A DNA stretch of 64,000 nt from Moritella sp. (GCF_013215705.1 NZ_JABSQR010000018.1:46810-110809), one strand, 5' to 3'. Positions 1-8,808 are shown, counted from the first letter of the stretch. The notes: generated by a model from the sequence alone, not told the origin. Program-made: numbers and translations.

Positions 1-939
1 AGGGCATATAACCTATTAAAACTGTCCTACTCGCAAATATCGCCTTGGGATGCGCCACTGCTGTTACAAAATGCCCATTGTCAGATCCGCTTCTGGCGAT
101 GTAACGAAAACATGCAAACCTTGGTCAGAAATGCTGACGGGGATGATCTGTTATTTATCCATCAAGGTCACGGCGAATTGTTTTGTGATTACGGTCATTT
201 GAGTGTTAAACAAGGCGATTACGTATTAATTCCACGTTCTTGTTTATGGCGCTTAGAACCTGCCGAACCCATCACATTATTGATGATCGAAGCCACCAAT
301 GATTATTATGGTTTACCGGATAAAACCATTGTCGGCCAGCATGCCATATTTGATCAAGCGGTACTGGATACCCCAGAAATAGACACCGCCTACCTGCAAC
401 AACAAGACGAACAGCCCTGGCAAGTGGTGCTTAAACGTTTTAATGAACTATCGATTATTGAGTACCCTTTCAACCCGCTTGATGTGGTGGGCTGGCATGG
501 CGATGTGTCGGTAGTCCGGATCAATTGGCAAGATATTCGCCCGTTAATGAGCCACCGTTGTCACCTGCCACCGTCTGCGCATTCCACTTTTGTCACCAGC
601 CGATTTGTGGTGTGTACTTTCGTGCCCAGACCAATGGAAACCGATCCGGGCGCATTGAAAGTGCCCTTTTACCACAACAATGATGACTTTGATGAGGTTA
701 TCTTTTATCACCAAGGCGAGTTCTTTAGTCGCGACAATATTGACCCCGGCATGTTGACCTTCCACCCTTGTGGTTTTACGCATGGCCCTCATCCTAAAGC
801 CTATCGCGCCGGTTGTAAGTCGCAGCGCAAAGCAACAGATGAAGTAGCAGTGATGATTGATACTCGCGATGGCCTGGATATTGGCTCCCTGATGCAAGAT
901 GTGGAATGGCACGGTTATGTCGAAAGCTGGAAAGAATGA
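1..939 (+). CDS. hmgA: Homogentisate 1,2-dioxygenase, 5' end cut by window edge
   Basis: The frame is open from base 1 to the stop at 939, so this is the C-terminal part (about 312 residues) of a protein that usually has about 380-390 residues in marine gammaproteobacteria. The ATG at 112 is internal, not the start. It probably opens the aromatic ring of homogentisate with a non-haem Fe(II) to give maleylacetoacetate in tyrosine breakdown. The C-terminal cupin shows a PFYHNN...DEV stretch and a HPCGFTHGPHP stretch, which carry the likely His/Glu iron ligands. The next two genes encode the following two pathway enzymes in the same direction, which strongly supports the call. Confidence 0.83.
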   Translation, partial: RAYNLLKLSYSQISPWDAPLLLQNAHCQIRFWRCNENMQTLVRNADGDDLLFIHQGHGELFCDYGHLSVKQGDYVLIPRSCLWRLEPAEPITLLMIEATNDYYGLPDKTIVGQHAIFDQAVLDTPEIDTAYLQQQDEQPWQVVLKRFNELSIIEYPFNPLDVVGWHGDVSVVRINWQDIRPLMSHRCHLPPSAHSTFVTSRFVVCTFVPRPMETDPGALKVPFYHNNDDFDEVIFYHQGEFFSRDNIDPGMLTFHPCGFTHGPHPKAYRAGCKSQRKATDEVAVMIDTRDGLDIGSLMQDVEWHGYVESWKE

Positions 940-1002
940 CGTGATTAAAAATACACCTACAACAGATAAAACATTTAACGAACACAGTGGCAAGAGGTTG
1001 AG

Positions 1003-1995
1003 ATGAAATTAGCGACATTACGAAATGGTGCTAGAGATGGCAGCTTATATCTCGTCAGTAAAGACTTACAAGCAGCAGTGTGTGTTGCCTCGATAGCGGA
1101 AAACTTACAATGGGCGTTAGAAAATTGGCCGACTGTCGAACCCCAGTTACAAGCTTATTATACGCAATTAAATAACCAGGCATTAGACGATATCATTCAG
1201 TTTTCAAATTGCCCACTGGAGTCGCCACTGCCCAGAGCATACCAATGGGCTGACGGCAGTGCTTACGTTAATCATGTCGAGTTAGTACGTAAAGCCAGAG
1301 GCGCTAAAATGCCAGAGTCGTTTTGGTCAGATCCATTAATGTACCAAGGTGGTGGTGACAGTTTTTTAGGCCCCCAAGACAATATCCCCCTGCTAGACCC
1401 AGATTGGGGGCTGGATTTTGAGGCTGAGGTAGCCGTGATCACCAGTGATGTAAAACGGGGCGTAACTACTGCCGTGGCCAGTCAGGCCATCTTATTAATG
1501 ACCTTAGTCAACGACGTATCATTACGTAATTTGATCCCCAATGAATTAGCCAAGGGTTTTGGCTTCTTTCACAGTAAACCCTCCACCGCCTTCTCTCCGG
1601 TTGCCGTTACCCCAGATGAACTCGGCGATGCCTGGGACGGTGCTAAATTGCATTTACCGCTATACAGTTATCTCAATGACGCCTTATTTGGCAAACCTGA
1701 CGCAGGCACGGATATGACATTTGATTTCCCACGCTTAATTGCGCACGCAGCCAAAACCCGCACCTTAACAGCGGGCACCATTATTGGTTCCGGCACTGTG
1801 TCTAATTGTGATCGCACGGTTGGTTCATCCTGTATCGCAGAAAAAAGAATGTTAGAAAAAATTGCCACAGGTGAGATCAGCACGCCCTTTCTGCAAGATG
1901 GGGACAAAATAAAAATTGAAATGCTGGATAAGACCGGACAATCCATTTTCGGCGCGATAGAACAAATGGTGGCAGTGCAAGATGAAACTTTATAG
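1003..1995 (+). CDS. Fumarylacetoacetate hydrolase family protein (fumarylacetoacetase)
   Basis: A 330-residue FAH-family hydrolase that would split fumarylacetoacetate into fumarate and acetoacetate, the last step of homogentisate catabolism. The C-terminal FAH fold shows the metal-site acidic stretch DFEAEVAV (about residues 142-149) and the late motif GTIIGSGTVSN typical of the family. The ATG follows an AGAGG-type ribosome site. It lies 63 bp after hmgA and its last 14 bases overlap the next gene, so the three genes look like one operon. The order hmgA, FAH, maiA gives a complete route from homogentisate. Paralogous FAH-family decarboxylases exist, but the context favours fumarylacetoacetase. 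Confidence 0.87.
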   Translation: MKLATLRNGARDGSLYLVSKDLQAAVCVASIAENLQWALENWPTVEPQLQAYYTQLNNQALDDIIQFSNCPLESPLPRAYQWADGSAYVNHVELVRKARGAKMPESFWSDPLMYQGGGDSFLGPQDNIPLLDPDWGLDFEAEVAVITSDVKRGVTTAVASQAILLMTLVNDVSLRNLIPNELAKGFGFFHSKPSTAFSPVAVTPDELGDAWDGAKLHLPLYSYLNDALFGKPDAGTDMTFDFPRLIAHAAKTRTLTAGTIIGSGTVSNCDRTVGSSCIAEKRMLEKIATGEISTPFLQDGDKIKIEMLDKTGQSIFGAIEQMVAVQDETL

Positions 1996-2662
1996 CTATT
2001 TCCGTTCAACTGCCGCTTACCGCGTTAGGATCGTATTAAATTTAAAGCAGATCAGTTATACCATTGTGCCCGTACATTTAATACGTAATGGCGGAGAGCA
2101 ACACTCGGTAGAATATCTTAATGTTAATCCACAAGGTCTGGTACCAAGCCTTGATATCACAGCACCGAACTTTGATGTTGTAGATCCAGAGTCTAAACCG
2201 CAAATAATCACGCAGTCAGGCGCGATTATTGAATATCTAGAAGAAGCTTTCCCGCAACCGGCCTTATTGCCCATTAATTTAACCCAGCGCGCTTATATAC
2301 GTACATTAACGCAAATCATTGCCTGCGATATGCATCCACTGAATAACTTACGGGTATTACATTATATCGAAGAGTCTTTCGACTGCGATGGACCCGAAAA
2401 AATGACCTGGTATCACCATTGGCTGACCAGCGGTTTTGCAGCCATTGAAGCACAACTCACCAGCAAAGGCAGTACCCACTATTGTTACGACGACCAACTG
2501 ACCATCGCAGATGCCTATTTGATACCCCAAGTTTATAACGCGCTGCGGTTTAAACTTGATATGACCCCCTATCCTGCAATCAACCGTATCTATCAACACT
2601 GTATTCAATTGCCTGCATTTAGCGACGCAGCGCCAGAACTGCAACCGGATGTAGACAAGTAG
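1982..2662 (+). CDS. maiA: Maleylacetoacetate isomerase (zeta-class GST)
   Basis: A 226-residue zeta-class glutathione transferase that isomerises maleylacetoacetate to fumarylacetoacetate using glutathione as cofactor. The N-terminus begins with the thioredoxin-like fold and carries the STAAYRVRI motif (near residues 9-17), a version of the diagnostic SSCSWRVRI-type active-site signature. The QSGAIIEYLEE segment is the conserved glutathione-binding Ser/Ile region. The helical C-terminal domain has the usual length. The start lies inside the 3' end of the FAH gene, indicating translational coupling. Family and pathway role are secure; the isomerase function follows from context. Confidence 0.9.
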   Translation: MKLYSYFRSTAAYRVRIVLNLKQISYTIVPVHLIRNGGEQHSVEYLNVNPQGLVPSLDITAPNFDVVDPESKPQIITQSGAIIEYLEEAFPQPALLPINLTQRAYIRTLTQIIACDMHPLNNLRVLHYIEESFDCDGPEKMTWYHHWLTSGFAAIEAQLTSKGSTHYCYDDQLTIADAYLIPQVYNALRFKLDMTPYPAINRIYQHCIQLPAFSDAAPELQPDVDK

Positions 2663-2715
2663 GCTGACGCAGAGTCATCACTAAACTACTTATGTAAATG
2701 ACTAAATTACGTATA

Positions 2716-3627
2716 TTAATGAATACGTTTTCTTTCTTCATCAAGCCCTTGCCAAAACGCATAGACACCATCAAGCATTTCGTTACCACTGACAATAAAG
2801 TGTTCTTCATCTACCTCATTATTAAAATAATAAGCCTCGAGTTCTTCCTGAGTATGGTTGGCATGATTAGCTTCGAGTTTGGCATGCCAAGTAAAAAAGG
2901 TCAGCGGTAATCCTTTCAAATCACGCGTTTGGCGATAATTATTAAATCCTGCGACCAGTTCATCCCAGAACCCTGCCGCCGCCCAGTTCTCAACGGCATA
3001 AGAGGCTGCCGTTGACGTGGCATAACTTGCCGAGCCATAAAGCCGCACTAATTCATCACAAAAGAACAAGGTCTTGGCAGAACCAAACTGGCGTCGTCCA
3101 ATCTGATTAAAGCCGATCCCAAAATAATCAGCTAACTGACTTAACAGTTCAAAATGCGCGGCTTTAAAATGGAACGCGCCACCATCAATACTGCCTTCTA
3201 TATCACCAAAATCACGTTCCTCCGGGGTCAATTGCGTAGCACGGTTGCGCTTCGGATTTTTGTACACAACCCCAATTTCATTGGCTAAAATTTCTTTCGA
3301 GGCACGCATCTCTTCAAGGGTTTCGGCATTCAGCATTTTTTCCAGCTGCGCGACGAGGAATTGATTGGAAAAAACCGAGAATTGCACGATCAACTGTTTA
3401 ATCTGTGCATCATTGAGTGACGCATCGCAAAACCACTGGGTATAGGGATTAGCCGTGATCACCTTATGATTAAGTAATTCGTTATTGATACGCGCTTGAA
3501 AGGCCAGAAAAGCTTGCGCCTTGTCTAAATCAAAATGGCCAGATTGAATCTCTTCAACCGTGTGGTAAGTGAGTTGTTCCAATCCATGGTCTTTACGGTA
3601 TGCTTCGATGGCAGAATTATCTCTCAT
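2716..3627 (-). CDS. Haem-oxygenase-fold, iron-containing redox enzyme-like protein
   Basis: A roughly 303-residue soluble protein. The ATG at 3627 is chosen because a strong GGGAGGAGG ribosome site sits 6 bp upstream; a longer frame to 3660 has no such site. It is almost all helical by composition. Glu/His-rich stretches (NNELLNH near the N-terminus and WHAKLEANHANH near the C-terminus) resemble the ligand helices of TenA/PqqC-like or haem-oxygenase-like diiron proteins. I recognise the fold class only by this pattern and cannot name a substrate. It converges on the maiA operon with about 50 bp between stops, so it is a separate transcription unit. Confidence 0.5.
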   Translation of the reverse strand: MRDNSAIEAYRKDHGLEQLTYHTVEEIQSGHFDLDKAQAFLAFQARINNELLNHKVITANPYTQWFCDASLNDAQIKQLIVQFSVFSNQFLVAQLEKMLNAETLEEMRASKEILANEIGVVYKNPKRNRATQLTPEERDFGDIEGSIDGGAFHFKAAHFELLSQLADYFGIGFNQIGRRQFGSAKTLFFCDELVRLYGSASYATSTAASYAVENWAAAGFWDELVAGFNNYRQTRDLKGLPLTFFTWHAKLEANHANHTQEELEAYYFNNEVDEEHFIVSGNEMLDGVYAFWQGLDEERKRIH

Positions 3628-3878
3628 ACGGATCCTCCTCCCAAATGTGCCGTACAGCAAGACGGATTAATTTAAGCCTCGCACATGAACACGTCTCAGG
3701 AACACTAAAATGGTGATCGAGTATAGATTTTGTTTATACCCTAGTTGCTAATAGTTTAGTTGCTAATTTCCCTTGTGTCAGTCCAGCTGCGTTAGCTAGT
3801 TGTAATCACAAGCATAATTATTTTTAATACCAGAATGCAAACAACCGCGATGAAAAAGATAAATAAGGAAGTAGAACG

Positions 3879-3908
3879 GGGGCGAAGCAGTCCATATTGC
3901 TTCGCCCC
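3879..3908. terminator. Strong hairpin after the DUF1127 gene
   Basis: An 11-bp perfect GC-rich stem (GGGGCGAAGCA with its complement) closes an 8-nt loop, starting 6 bp after the stop of the leftward DUF1127 gene. There is no clear T-run on the minus strand, so it may end transcription weakly or protect the 3' end of the mRNA. Confidence 0.6.
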
Positions 3909-3913
3909 TATCA

Positions 3914-4165
3914 TTACGTTGCTATTTTCAATCGGCAAGCGCGGCGTAGATGACGCACTCGACGTTTAGCGGTTACAGCACGTGGTTCTGAGCTACAAAG
4001 TGGACGACCATCGGCATTAAGTCCAATATCTTTTAACAGATACGCATTACCCAATGGGATCTCGCTGGTAGCACGACGAACTTTTGCTACCCACACCCGT
4101 TCTTCACGACGGATATCGGCACGAACAAAGAAAACAGCAAGGTGTAAATAAAGTGAATGACGCAT
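3914..4165 (-). CDS. DUF1127-like small basic protein
   Basis: An 83-residue, strongly basic protein. The segment LLKDIGLNADGRP matches the LL.DIGL core of DUF1127 proteins, which are small, often stress- or phosphate-related, and in some bacteria bind RNA. A CTGGAG ribosome site sits 7 bp before the ATG. The Arg-rich tail (RRVRHLRRACR) would suit nucleic-acid contact. It lies in a monocistronic setting behind a 39-codon open frame and a long inverted repeat, and ends in a strong hairpin. The family resemblance is clear; its role here is unknown. Confidence 0.62.
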   Translation of the reverse strand: MRHSLYLHLAVFFVRADIRREERVWVAKVRRATSEIPLGNAYLLKDIGLNADGRPLCSSEPRAVTAKRRVRHLRRACRLKIAT

Positions 4166-4207
4166 AATAATTCTCCAGTATATAGTTTTGGTATATAAAA
4201 AACACTG

Positions 4208-4283
4208 GGAAAAATGGCGTGAAACGATTCGGCTATCGAGAGATATTAATGAGGTTATAACCCTATCAAGCTGCCATTTTTCC
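4208..4283. repeat. Inverted repeat, 11-bp arms, 54-bp spacer
   Basis: GGAAAAATGGC at 4208-4218 is repeated exactly inverted at 4273-4283. It lies between a small open frame (4309-4428) and the DUF1127 gene, both leftward, so in a shared transcript it would form a long-range hairpin in the leader of the DUF1127 message. Function unknown. Confidence 0.5.
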
Positions 4284-4308
4284 GCAGCCTTTAAGGGGTA
4301 CGGATTAG

Positions 4309-4428
4309 TTAGTTATTGGTGCTAGGTTTTCGATCGGAACTGGTCAGGAAGGCGCGATGAACGGCCATCATGGGACAGGTATGATCAAAAGATACACAAA
4401 CAAGTTGAACAAAATTTAAGTGTTTCAT
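4309..4428 (-). CDS. Possible 39-residue peptide, upstream of DUF1127 gene
   Basis: A short frame starting MKHLNFVQLV and ending in KPSTNN. It is supported mainly by an excellent ribosome site: GGAGGT ends 4 bp before the ATG. It is leftward, about 140 bp upstream of the DUF1127 gene, with the 11-bp-arm inverted repeat between them. It could be a leader peptide or a small protein in its own right. I recognise no family, and codon evidence in 39 codons is weak. Confidence 0.4.
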   Translation of the reverse strand: MKHLNFVQLVCVSFDHTCPMMAVHRAFLTSSDRKPSTNN

Positions 4429-4619
4429 GTGTACCTCCAGTTAACTAATTAATCCAAAAAACGATGTGAGATAAATGTTAAATCACATAAGGGAGTCTAA
4501 GCGAAATCACGTATTCTGCAACCGTAAATAAACGCTTAACAATAAAACAAAGTATTATGCTAACAAATTGTTTTATTGTGTCTTTTTACAAAATATCCAG
4601 CTGGTAAATCGCCACGACA

Positions 4620-5606
4620 TTATAACATCACCCTCGCCTTCTCAATACTTTCACATATGGTTTCCCTTACCCATTTATGTCCGGGTTCATCATTATTACG
4701 TTCATGCCATAACAGCACATACACCAGTGAAGAAAAGTCTATCGGCAAAGGTAACTGCACCAAGTCATATAATTTCTGCGCTTGGGGCACAAAACTCGAC
4801 GGTAAGGTCAATACCAGATCACTGTTCGCGCAAACACTAGCTGCACCGTAAAAGTCTGGTAACGTCGCGCAGATATGACGATGCTGTCCTGATTCGGCTA
4901 ATTGATAATCCAGCAACCACCAATCATTGCCTTCACACCGGACTTGCACATGTGACATCGCTAAATAAGTCTCTAAATCCCAAGGTTCAACATTATCATC
5001 CGTACTCTTATCCACATTCAGCGTCGCGAACACGGGATGATCACGACGCACTAGACACACCTGGTTATCAGTAAATAAGCGTTGATGGGCTATGCCATCA
5101 GGCAAATTATTTAAACGAAAATCCGCCGTTGGATGTAATTCTCTGGCGGTAATACCAAAATCAATTTGCCCTTGTTGTAAGTCTAATAATGATTTCTCAT
5201 TCCAACCGTAAATTTCTAAATTAAGCTGAGGTGCTTGCGATAAGATCGGCCCGATATAATAAGGTAACGAAGTCTCGTACGCACTTTCTAACATCGCAAA
5301 CGAAAACTGCCGATGGCTGGTCGCGGGGGTAAAACTCGGCGGTAGACTTATCTGATATAAGCCCTGTAATAGGGTTGGTAGTTGGGCTTTTAATTGCAAC
5401 GCATGGGCCGTAGGTTTCAGGCCATGAGCGGTACGCAAGAATAACGGATCACCCAAGGTATCCCGTAAACGATTAAGGCTTTTACTTAACGCCGATTGAC
5501 TCAAATGCAAGCGATTCGCGGCACGGGTAACGCTTTCTTCTTCGAGTAATATTTGTAATATCACCAATAAATTAAGATCTATTTTGGCAAGGTTATCTAG
5601 ATTCAT
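4620..5606 (-). CDS. LysR-family transcriptional regulator
   Basis: A 328-residue LysR-type regulator. An N-terminal winged helix-turn-helix (about residues 8-67) shows the family pattern SVTRAANRLHLSQSALSKSL...LGDPLF, and a periplasmic-binding-protein-like effector domain follows from about residue 95. The effector is not predictable. It is divergent from the MFS exporter gene at 5715 across about 108 bp, the usual arrangement for a LysR protein and its target. A 13-bp palindrome sits 7 bp before its start and overlaps its own ribosome site. Confidence 0.9.
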   Translation of the reverse strand: MNLDNLAKIDLNLLVILQILLEEESVTRAANRLHLSQSALSKSLNRLRDTLGDPLFLRTAHGLKPTAHALQLKAQLPTLLQGLYQISLPPSFTPATSHRQFSFAMLESAYETSLPYYIGPILSQAPQLNLEIYGWNEKSLLDLQQGQIDFGITARELHPTADFRLNNLPDGIAHQRLFTDNQVCLVRRDHPVFATLNVDKSTDDNVEPWDLETYLAMSHVQVRCEGNDWWLLDYQLAESGQHRHICATLPDFYGAASVCANSDLVLTLPSSFVPQAQKLYDLVQLPLPIDFSSLVYVLLWHERNNDEPGHKWVRETICESIEKARVML

Positions 5607-5612
5607 AAGATA

Positions 5613-5625
5613 TTCCTTAAAGGAA
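5613..5625. promoter_or_regulatory. 13-bp perfect palindrome before the LysR gene
   Basis: TTCCTTAAAGGAA is a perfect palindrome around a central A in the LysR/MFS divergent region. Its right half also supplies the AAGGA ribosome site of the LysR gene, so the symmetry could be partly accidental. As an operator it would suit autorepression. Confidence 0.3.
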
Positions 5626-5714
5626 ATTCAGTATTGAAATTATACCACTTCCATTCATATCATGCATTACGTAAACTGGCGCACATTAATCCATGCTTTT
5701 ATTTGAGAATAACA

Positions 5715-6917
5715 ATGCGCCGAAATATATTACCTATTTTAATGGCCATGGTGGTGTTAAGCCCCCTCGCCATCGATATCTACCTGCCCTCAATGCCAAC
5801 CATGGCAACCGAGTTTCAGGTGTCCTCAAGTGAAATGCAATCAACATTAGTATTGTTCTTATTTGCCATGGGTATTGGTCAGATATTCATTGGACCACTG
5901 GCAGACCGTTTTGGCCGTCGCCCTGTCGCGATTGGCGGTGTGATGCTGTATTGCTTGAGTAGTGTCCTTGCCGCTGGCGCGATTGAATTTCACTGGTTAC
6001 AAATAGCCCGAGTTCTTCAAGGTATAGCCGCGTGTGCGACATCTATCGTGGTATTTAGTGCCGTACGTGACAGCTTTGACTCTAAAAAAGGCGCGCATTA
6101 TTACAGTTATCTAAACGGTGTTATTTGTGTGGTCCCAGCACTTGCCCCTACCCTAGGCGGCTTATTGGCGCTGCAATTTGGTTGGCGCTCTACTTTTATT
6201 TTTATGATGCTATACGGCTTAATAATATTAGCGCTAATCATCAACAAACTGCCAGAAACACGACCAGAGAATACTGATACTTCCGGGCCACTGTATCACT
6301 GGTCTCGCTTTAAACCGGTGTTACACGATGCGCACTTTATGTTTTACGCCATTGCTTGCATGGTCGGTATGGCTGCTATCTTGACCTATGTATCCTATGC
6401 ACCCGATTGGCTGATCCGTCACTTAGGCATCGCAGAATTAGAGTTCAGTGCTTTATTTGGCCTAAATGCCATCGTTAATATTGTCGCGTGTTTTGCTGCA
6501 CCTTTAGTCATTAAACGCTTTGGCAATCGCCCAACGGTGATCATAGCCCTGCTGGCCTTGTTATCATCGGCAGCATTGCAATTGGCGGTACAACAATGGG
6601 GACCAACAGCGGGAATGGCTGCGGCTTTTAGCTTTATGTTACCTATGATGTTGCTTTGTATTGGTTTTGCTTTATTGCTAGGGCCAGCCACAAGCATGGC
6701 ATTGGCCGCATTTGGCGAACGCGCGGGTACGGCTGCAGCAATGCTAGGTTGCATCCAAATGAGCGGTGCAGCATTGCTTGCCGGATTAATCCAACAAACT
6801 GATCTTACAGCCCCTTACGCGGTGATCGTATTGATGGGAGGTTTATCCTTGGTATTACTGGCGATAATGTTGACCCCGCGTCTCGATCATTGGCATCAAG
6901 AACAAACAACGCATTAA
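5715..6917 (+). CDS. MFS drug/sulfonamide efflux transporter, Bcr/CflA type
   Basis: A roughly 400-residue, 12-helix major facilitator of the Bcr/CflA drug:H+ antiporter group. The ATG at 5715 is preferred because the protein then begins MRRNILPIL directly before the first helix; the longer frame from 5634 adds a non-hydrophobic tail with no family precedent. Visible family marks are LSPLAIDIYLPSMP in helix 1 and the loop 2-3 motif GPLADRFGRRP. Substrates of this group include bicyclomycin, sulfonamides and chloramphenicol, but specificity cannot be read here. It is divergent from a LysR gene that may control it, and its stop lies in a repeat shared with 8740-8791. Confidence 0.88.
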   Translation: MRRNILPILMAMVVLSPLAIDIYLPSMPTMATEFQVSSSEMQSTLVLFLFAMGIGQIFIGPLADRFGRRPVAIGGVMLYCLSSVLAAGAIEFHWLQIARVLQGIAACATSIVVFSAVRDSFDSKKGAHYYSYLNGVICVVPALAPTLGGLLALQFGWRSTFIFMMLYGLIILALIINKLPETRPENTDTSGPLYHWSRFKPVLHDAHFMFYAIACMVGMAAILTYVSYAPDWLIRHLGIAELEFSALFGLNAIVNIVACFAAPLVIKRFGNRPTVIIALLALLSSAALQLAVQQWGPTAGMAAAFSFMLPMMLLCIGFALLLGPATSMALAAFGERAGTAAAMLGCIQMSGAALLAGLIQQTDLTAPYAVIVLMGGLSLVLLAIMLTPRLDHWHQEQTTH

Positions 6918-6962
6918 ATGCCGCAATGAATGGGTTCGACTACACTGAAGAATCCGTTCATC
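6912..6962 (+). repeat. Dispersed 51-bp repeat, copy A
   Basis: Begins at the last codons of the MFS gene and is about 85% identical to 8740-8791, with one single-base gap. The ends form an inverted repeat (ATGAATGG and CCGTTCAT, allowing one G-T pair). Both copies place the stop codon TAA at the same position in the repeat. Confidence 0.65.
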
Positions 6963-7012
6963 TCTCTGCGCATACGAATACAGCGCTCACCAAGTATAAA
7001 AATTATTTAATT

Positions 7013-7633
7013 TTATTCAAGATAGTTCGCGATCCCGAGAGTCACAGTATCAACGTATATTTTTTTAAACTGTTCAGGTGTTCCTCCAGCATCATTAGCA
7101 AAGCATAAACGCATAACAGCGCTAAATTGAATACTCATCAGTAAGATAAATTGTTTCAACTCCTGCGAATTTATCGGTGTAGCCACTTCCACTACACGTT
7201 GATAAATCTTATCTGCCTTAATATAACTATCGAGCGTAGCAAGGTTGATCAGCTCTATATTAATCGCATCAAACCAAAGTTGGCGTAATGCCGATTCATT
7301 TTTATGTAATAAATAAATATCATCAAAATTATCATTTAAGACCTGAGCGAGGTCCTGGATAGAGTGGAGTTCCTGAATGTGCTTATCAATAATAACATGG
7401 ATCTTTGCCATGAAATGCTCGGCCAAAGACAGGATAATCGTCTCTTTATCTGAAAAATATTGGTAAATAGAGCTCGGCGAGGTATTCGCACGCTTGGCGA
7501 TATCATTAATTTTAAGATTAGCGATGCCATTCTCTTCAATCAAAGCTTTTACAGCCTCAAGAATAATCGCAACACGTTCTTTACTGCGATGTTGGCGTGG
7601 ATTGCGACGGTTAGTGGCTTGTTTTAAATCCAT
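7013..7633 (-). CDS. TetR-family regulator
   Basis: A 206-residue TetR/AcrR regulator; the ATG at 7633 is taken over an in-frame TTG one codon upstream. The N-terminal helix-turn-helix (about residues 15-60) reads IKINDIAKR-type followed by SPSSIYQYFSDKETI, the standard TetR DNA-binding signature. The C-terminal ligand domain is not diagnostic. It is divergent from the membrane protein gene at 7828. A 12-bp-arm palindrome at 7773-7805 lies where a repressor of that gene should bind, which makes the neighbour its likely target. Confidence 0.88.
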   Translation of the reverse strand: MDLKQATNRRNPRQHRSKERVAIILEAVKALIEENGIANLKINDIAKRANTSPSSIYQYFSDKETIILSLAEHFMAKIHVIIDKHIQELHSIQDLAQVLNDNFDDIYLLHKNESALRQLWFDAINIELINLATLDSYIKADKIYQRVVEVATPINSQELKQFILLMSIQFSAVMRLCFANDAGGTPEQFKKIYVDTVTLGIANYLE

Positions 7634-7772
7634 CAAACTGAACTCTTATTAAAGTAAATGGGGATATGCTTGCAAGATTGTAACACATAATATTTCCACC
7701 ATCATTTCGTGACGCCAGACACAAACGTAAACATGAATCATATTTATGTTTTGACTTAATATAGTAAAAACG

Positions 7773-7805
7773 AAAATAATGAATATGAAACAAATTCATT
7801 ATTTT
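7773..7805. promoter_or_regulatory. Candidate TetR operator, 12-bp perfect inverted repeat
   Basis: AAAATAATGAAT at 7773-7784 and its exact complement at 7794-7805 flank a 9-bp spacer. It overlaps the likely -10 region of the rightward gene (TTGACT at 7751-7756 is a reasonable -35) and ends 22 bp before its ATG. The adjacent divergent TetR gene is the obvious candidate protein. Confidence 0.62.
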
Positions 7806-7827
7806 ATGTTTTTAAAGGAAGAAAAAT

Positions 7828-8745
7828 ATGTTTTTATTTGAATCAATCCCTTGGTACAGCGCAGTAGCTGGGGTTACAGTCACACTGGCATTAATCCTAC
7901 TAAACGAGATATCTAGACGCAGTAAACTGGCAGCAGGATTTTGCTTTTTGATCTTACCCATACTATTAACGATTTTTGTTTGGCCAACAACAGCCGCAGA
8001 AGGTACAACTGTAGGTAGCTGGTTTGCCTGGGTTAAAGCCTACTCAGCATTAGCTGGTTGCCTTGGCTTCATGGCGTTACGTTACATTAAAGGCGCAGTA
8101 AACAATAAATACCTACTATTTTTTCCCGCTTTTATCTTAGGTTTTAATATTTTTGAAGCTGTCATACGTGAATTCCAAACATTCTCTTTTGAAGGGATGC
8201 ATGATGGAATGATGATTATTGGCGGTGAGTGGAATATCCTCAATGGCATCGCCGGGATCCTGAATATTGTGACGATCTGTGGTTGGGCTGGTATCTACAT
8301 TAGCAAAGACAAATACAAGGATATGGTTTGGCCAGATATGCTTTGGTTCTGGATCATAGCTTATGACTTATGGAATTTTGCTTATGTGTATAACTGTGTA
8401 CCCGATCATGCATTCTATGCTGGGTTATGCCTGCTACTATCTTGTACCATTCCAGCCTTTTTCATCAAAAAAGGCGCCTGGTTACAACATCGTGCGCACA
8501 CATTAGGTTTCTGGATGATGTTTGTGATGACCTTTCCTGCATTTGTTGATACCACAATGTTTGCGGTTAAATCATCTCATAATACTGATGCTATGTGGCT
8601 TGTTAGCACCCTCAGTATTTTATTTAACATCGGGGTATTTGTGTATCAATTCCATAAGATCCGTACGCGTAAACTGCGTCCACTTAAAGATGAATTACAC
8701 ACCGACTTAAAAGTTTATCAAGAAGTTGCGCAAACTCAACATTAA
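7828..8745 (+). CDS. Multi-spanning membrane protein (DUF5692-like)
   Basis: A 305-residue integral membrane protein with about eight hydrophobic segments and aromatic-rich loops (FWIIAYDLWNFAYVYNC near residue 172). It resembles the DUF5692 group as I remember it, which has no known function. The ATG follows a good AAAGGA ribosome site. It is divergent from a TetR gene with a strong palindrome between them, so it is probably repressed until some compound is sensed; transport or membrane modification would fit but is not shown. Its stop lies in copy B of a 51-52 bp repeat. Confidence 0.65.
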   Translation: MFLFESIPWYSAVAGVTVTLALILLNEISRRSKLAAGFCFLILPILLTIFVWPTTAAEGTTVGSWFAWVKAYSALAGCLGFMALRYIKGAVNNKYLLFFPAFILGFNIFEAVIREFQTFSFEGMHDGMMIIGGEWNILNGIAGILNIVTICGWAGIYISKDKYKDMVWPDMLWFWIIAYDLWNFAYVYNCVPDHAFYAGLCLLLSCTIPAFFIKKGAWLQHRAHTLGFWMMFVMTFPAFVDTTMFAVKSSHNTDAMWLVSTLSILFNIGVFVYQFHKIRTRKLRPLKDELHTDLKVYQEVAQTQH

Positions 8746-8791
8746 ATACCGCAATGAACGGGTTCGACTAAACTAAAAGGATCCGTTCATC
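8740..8791 (+). repeat. Dispersed 52-bp repeat, copy B
   Basis: Partner of 6912-6962. It starts within the final codons of the DUF5692-like gene and its ends form a perfect 8-bp inverted repeat (ATGAACGG and CCGTTCAT). There is no T-run, so it is not a standard terminator. Confidence 0.65.
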
Positions 8792-8808
8792 ACTACATGG
8801 TCATTATA

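Noticed and set aside
2698..2910. Rightward frame after maiA
   Set aside because: It lies wholly inside the leftward haem-oxygenase-fold gene and has no family features.
4568..4851. Two rightward frames at the end of the LysR gene
   Set aside because: Both mirror the 3' coding sequence of the LysR gene on the other strand.
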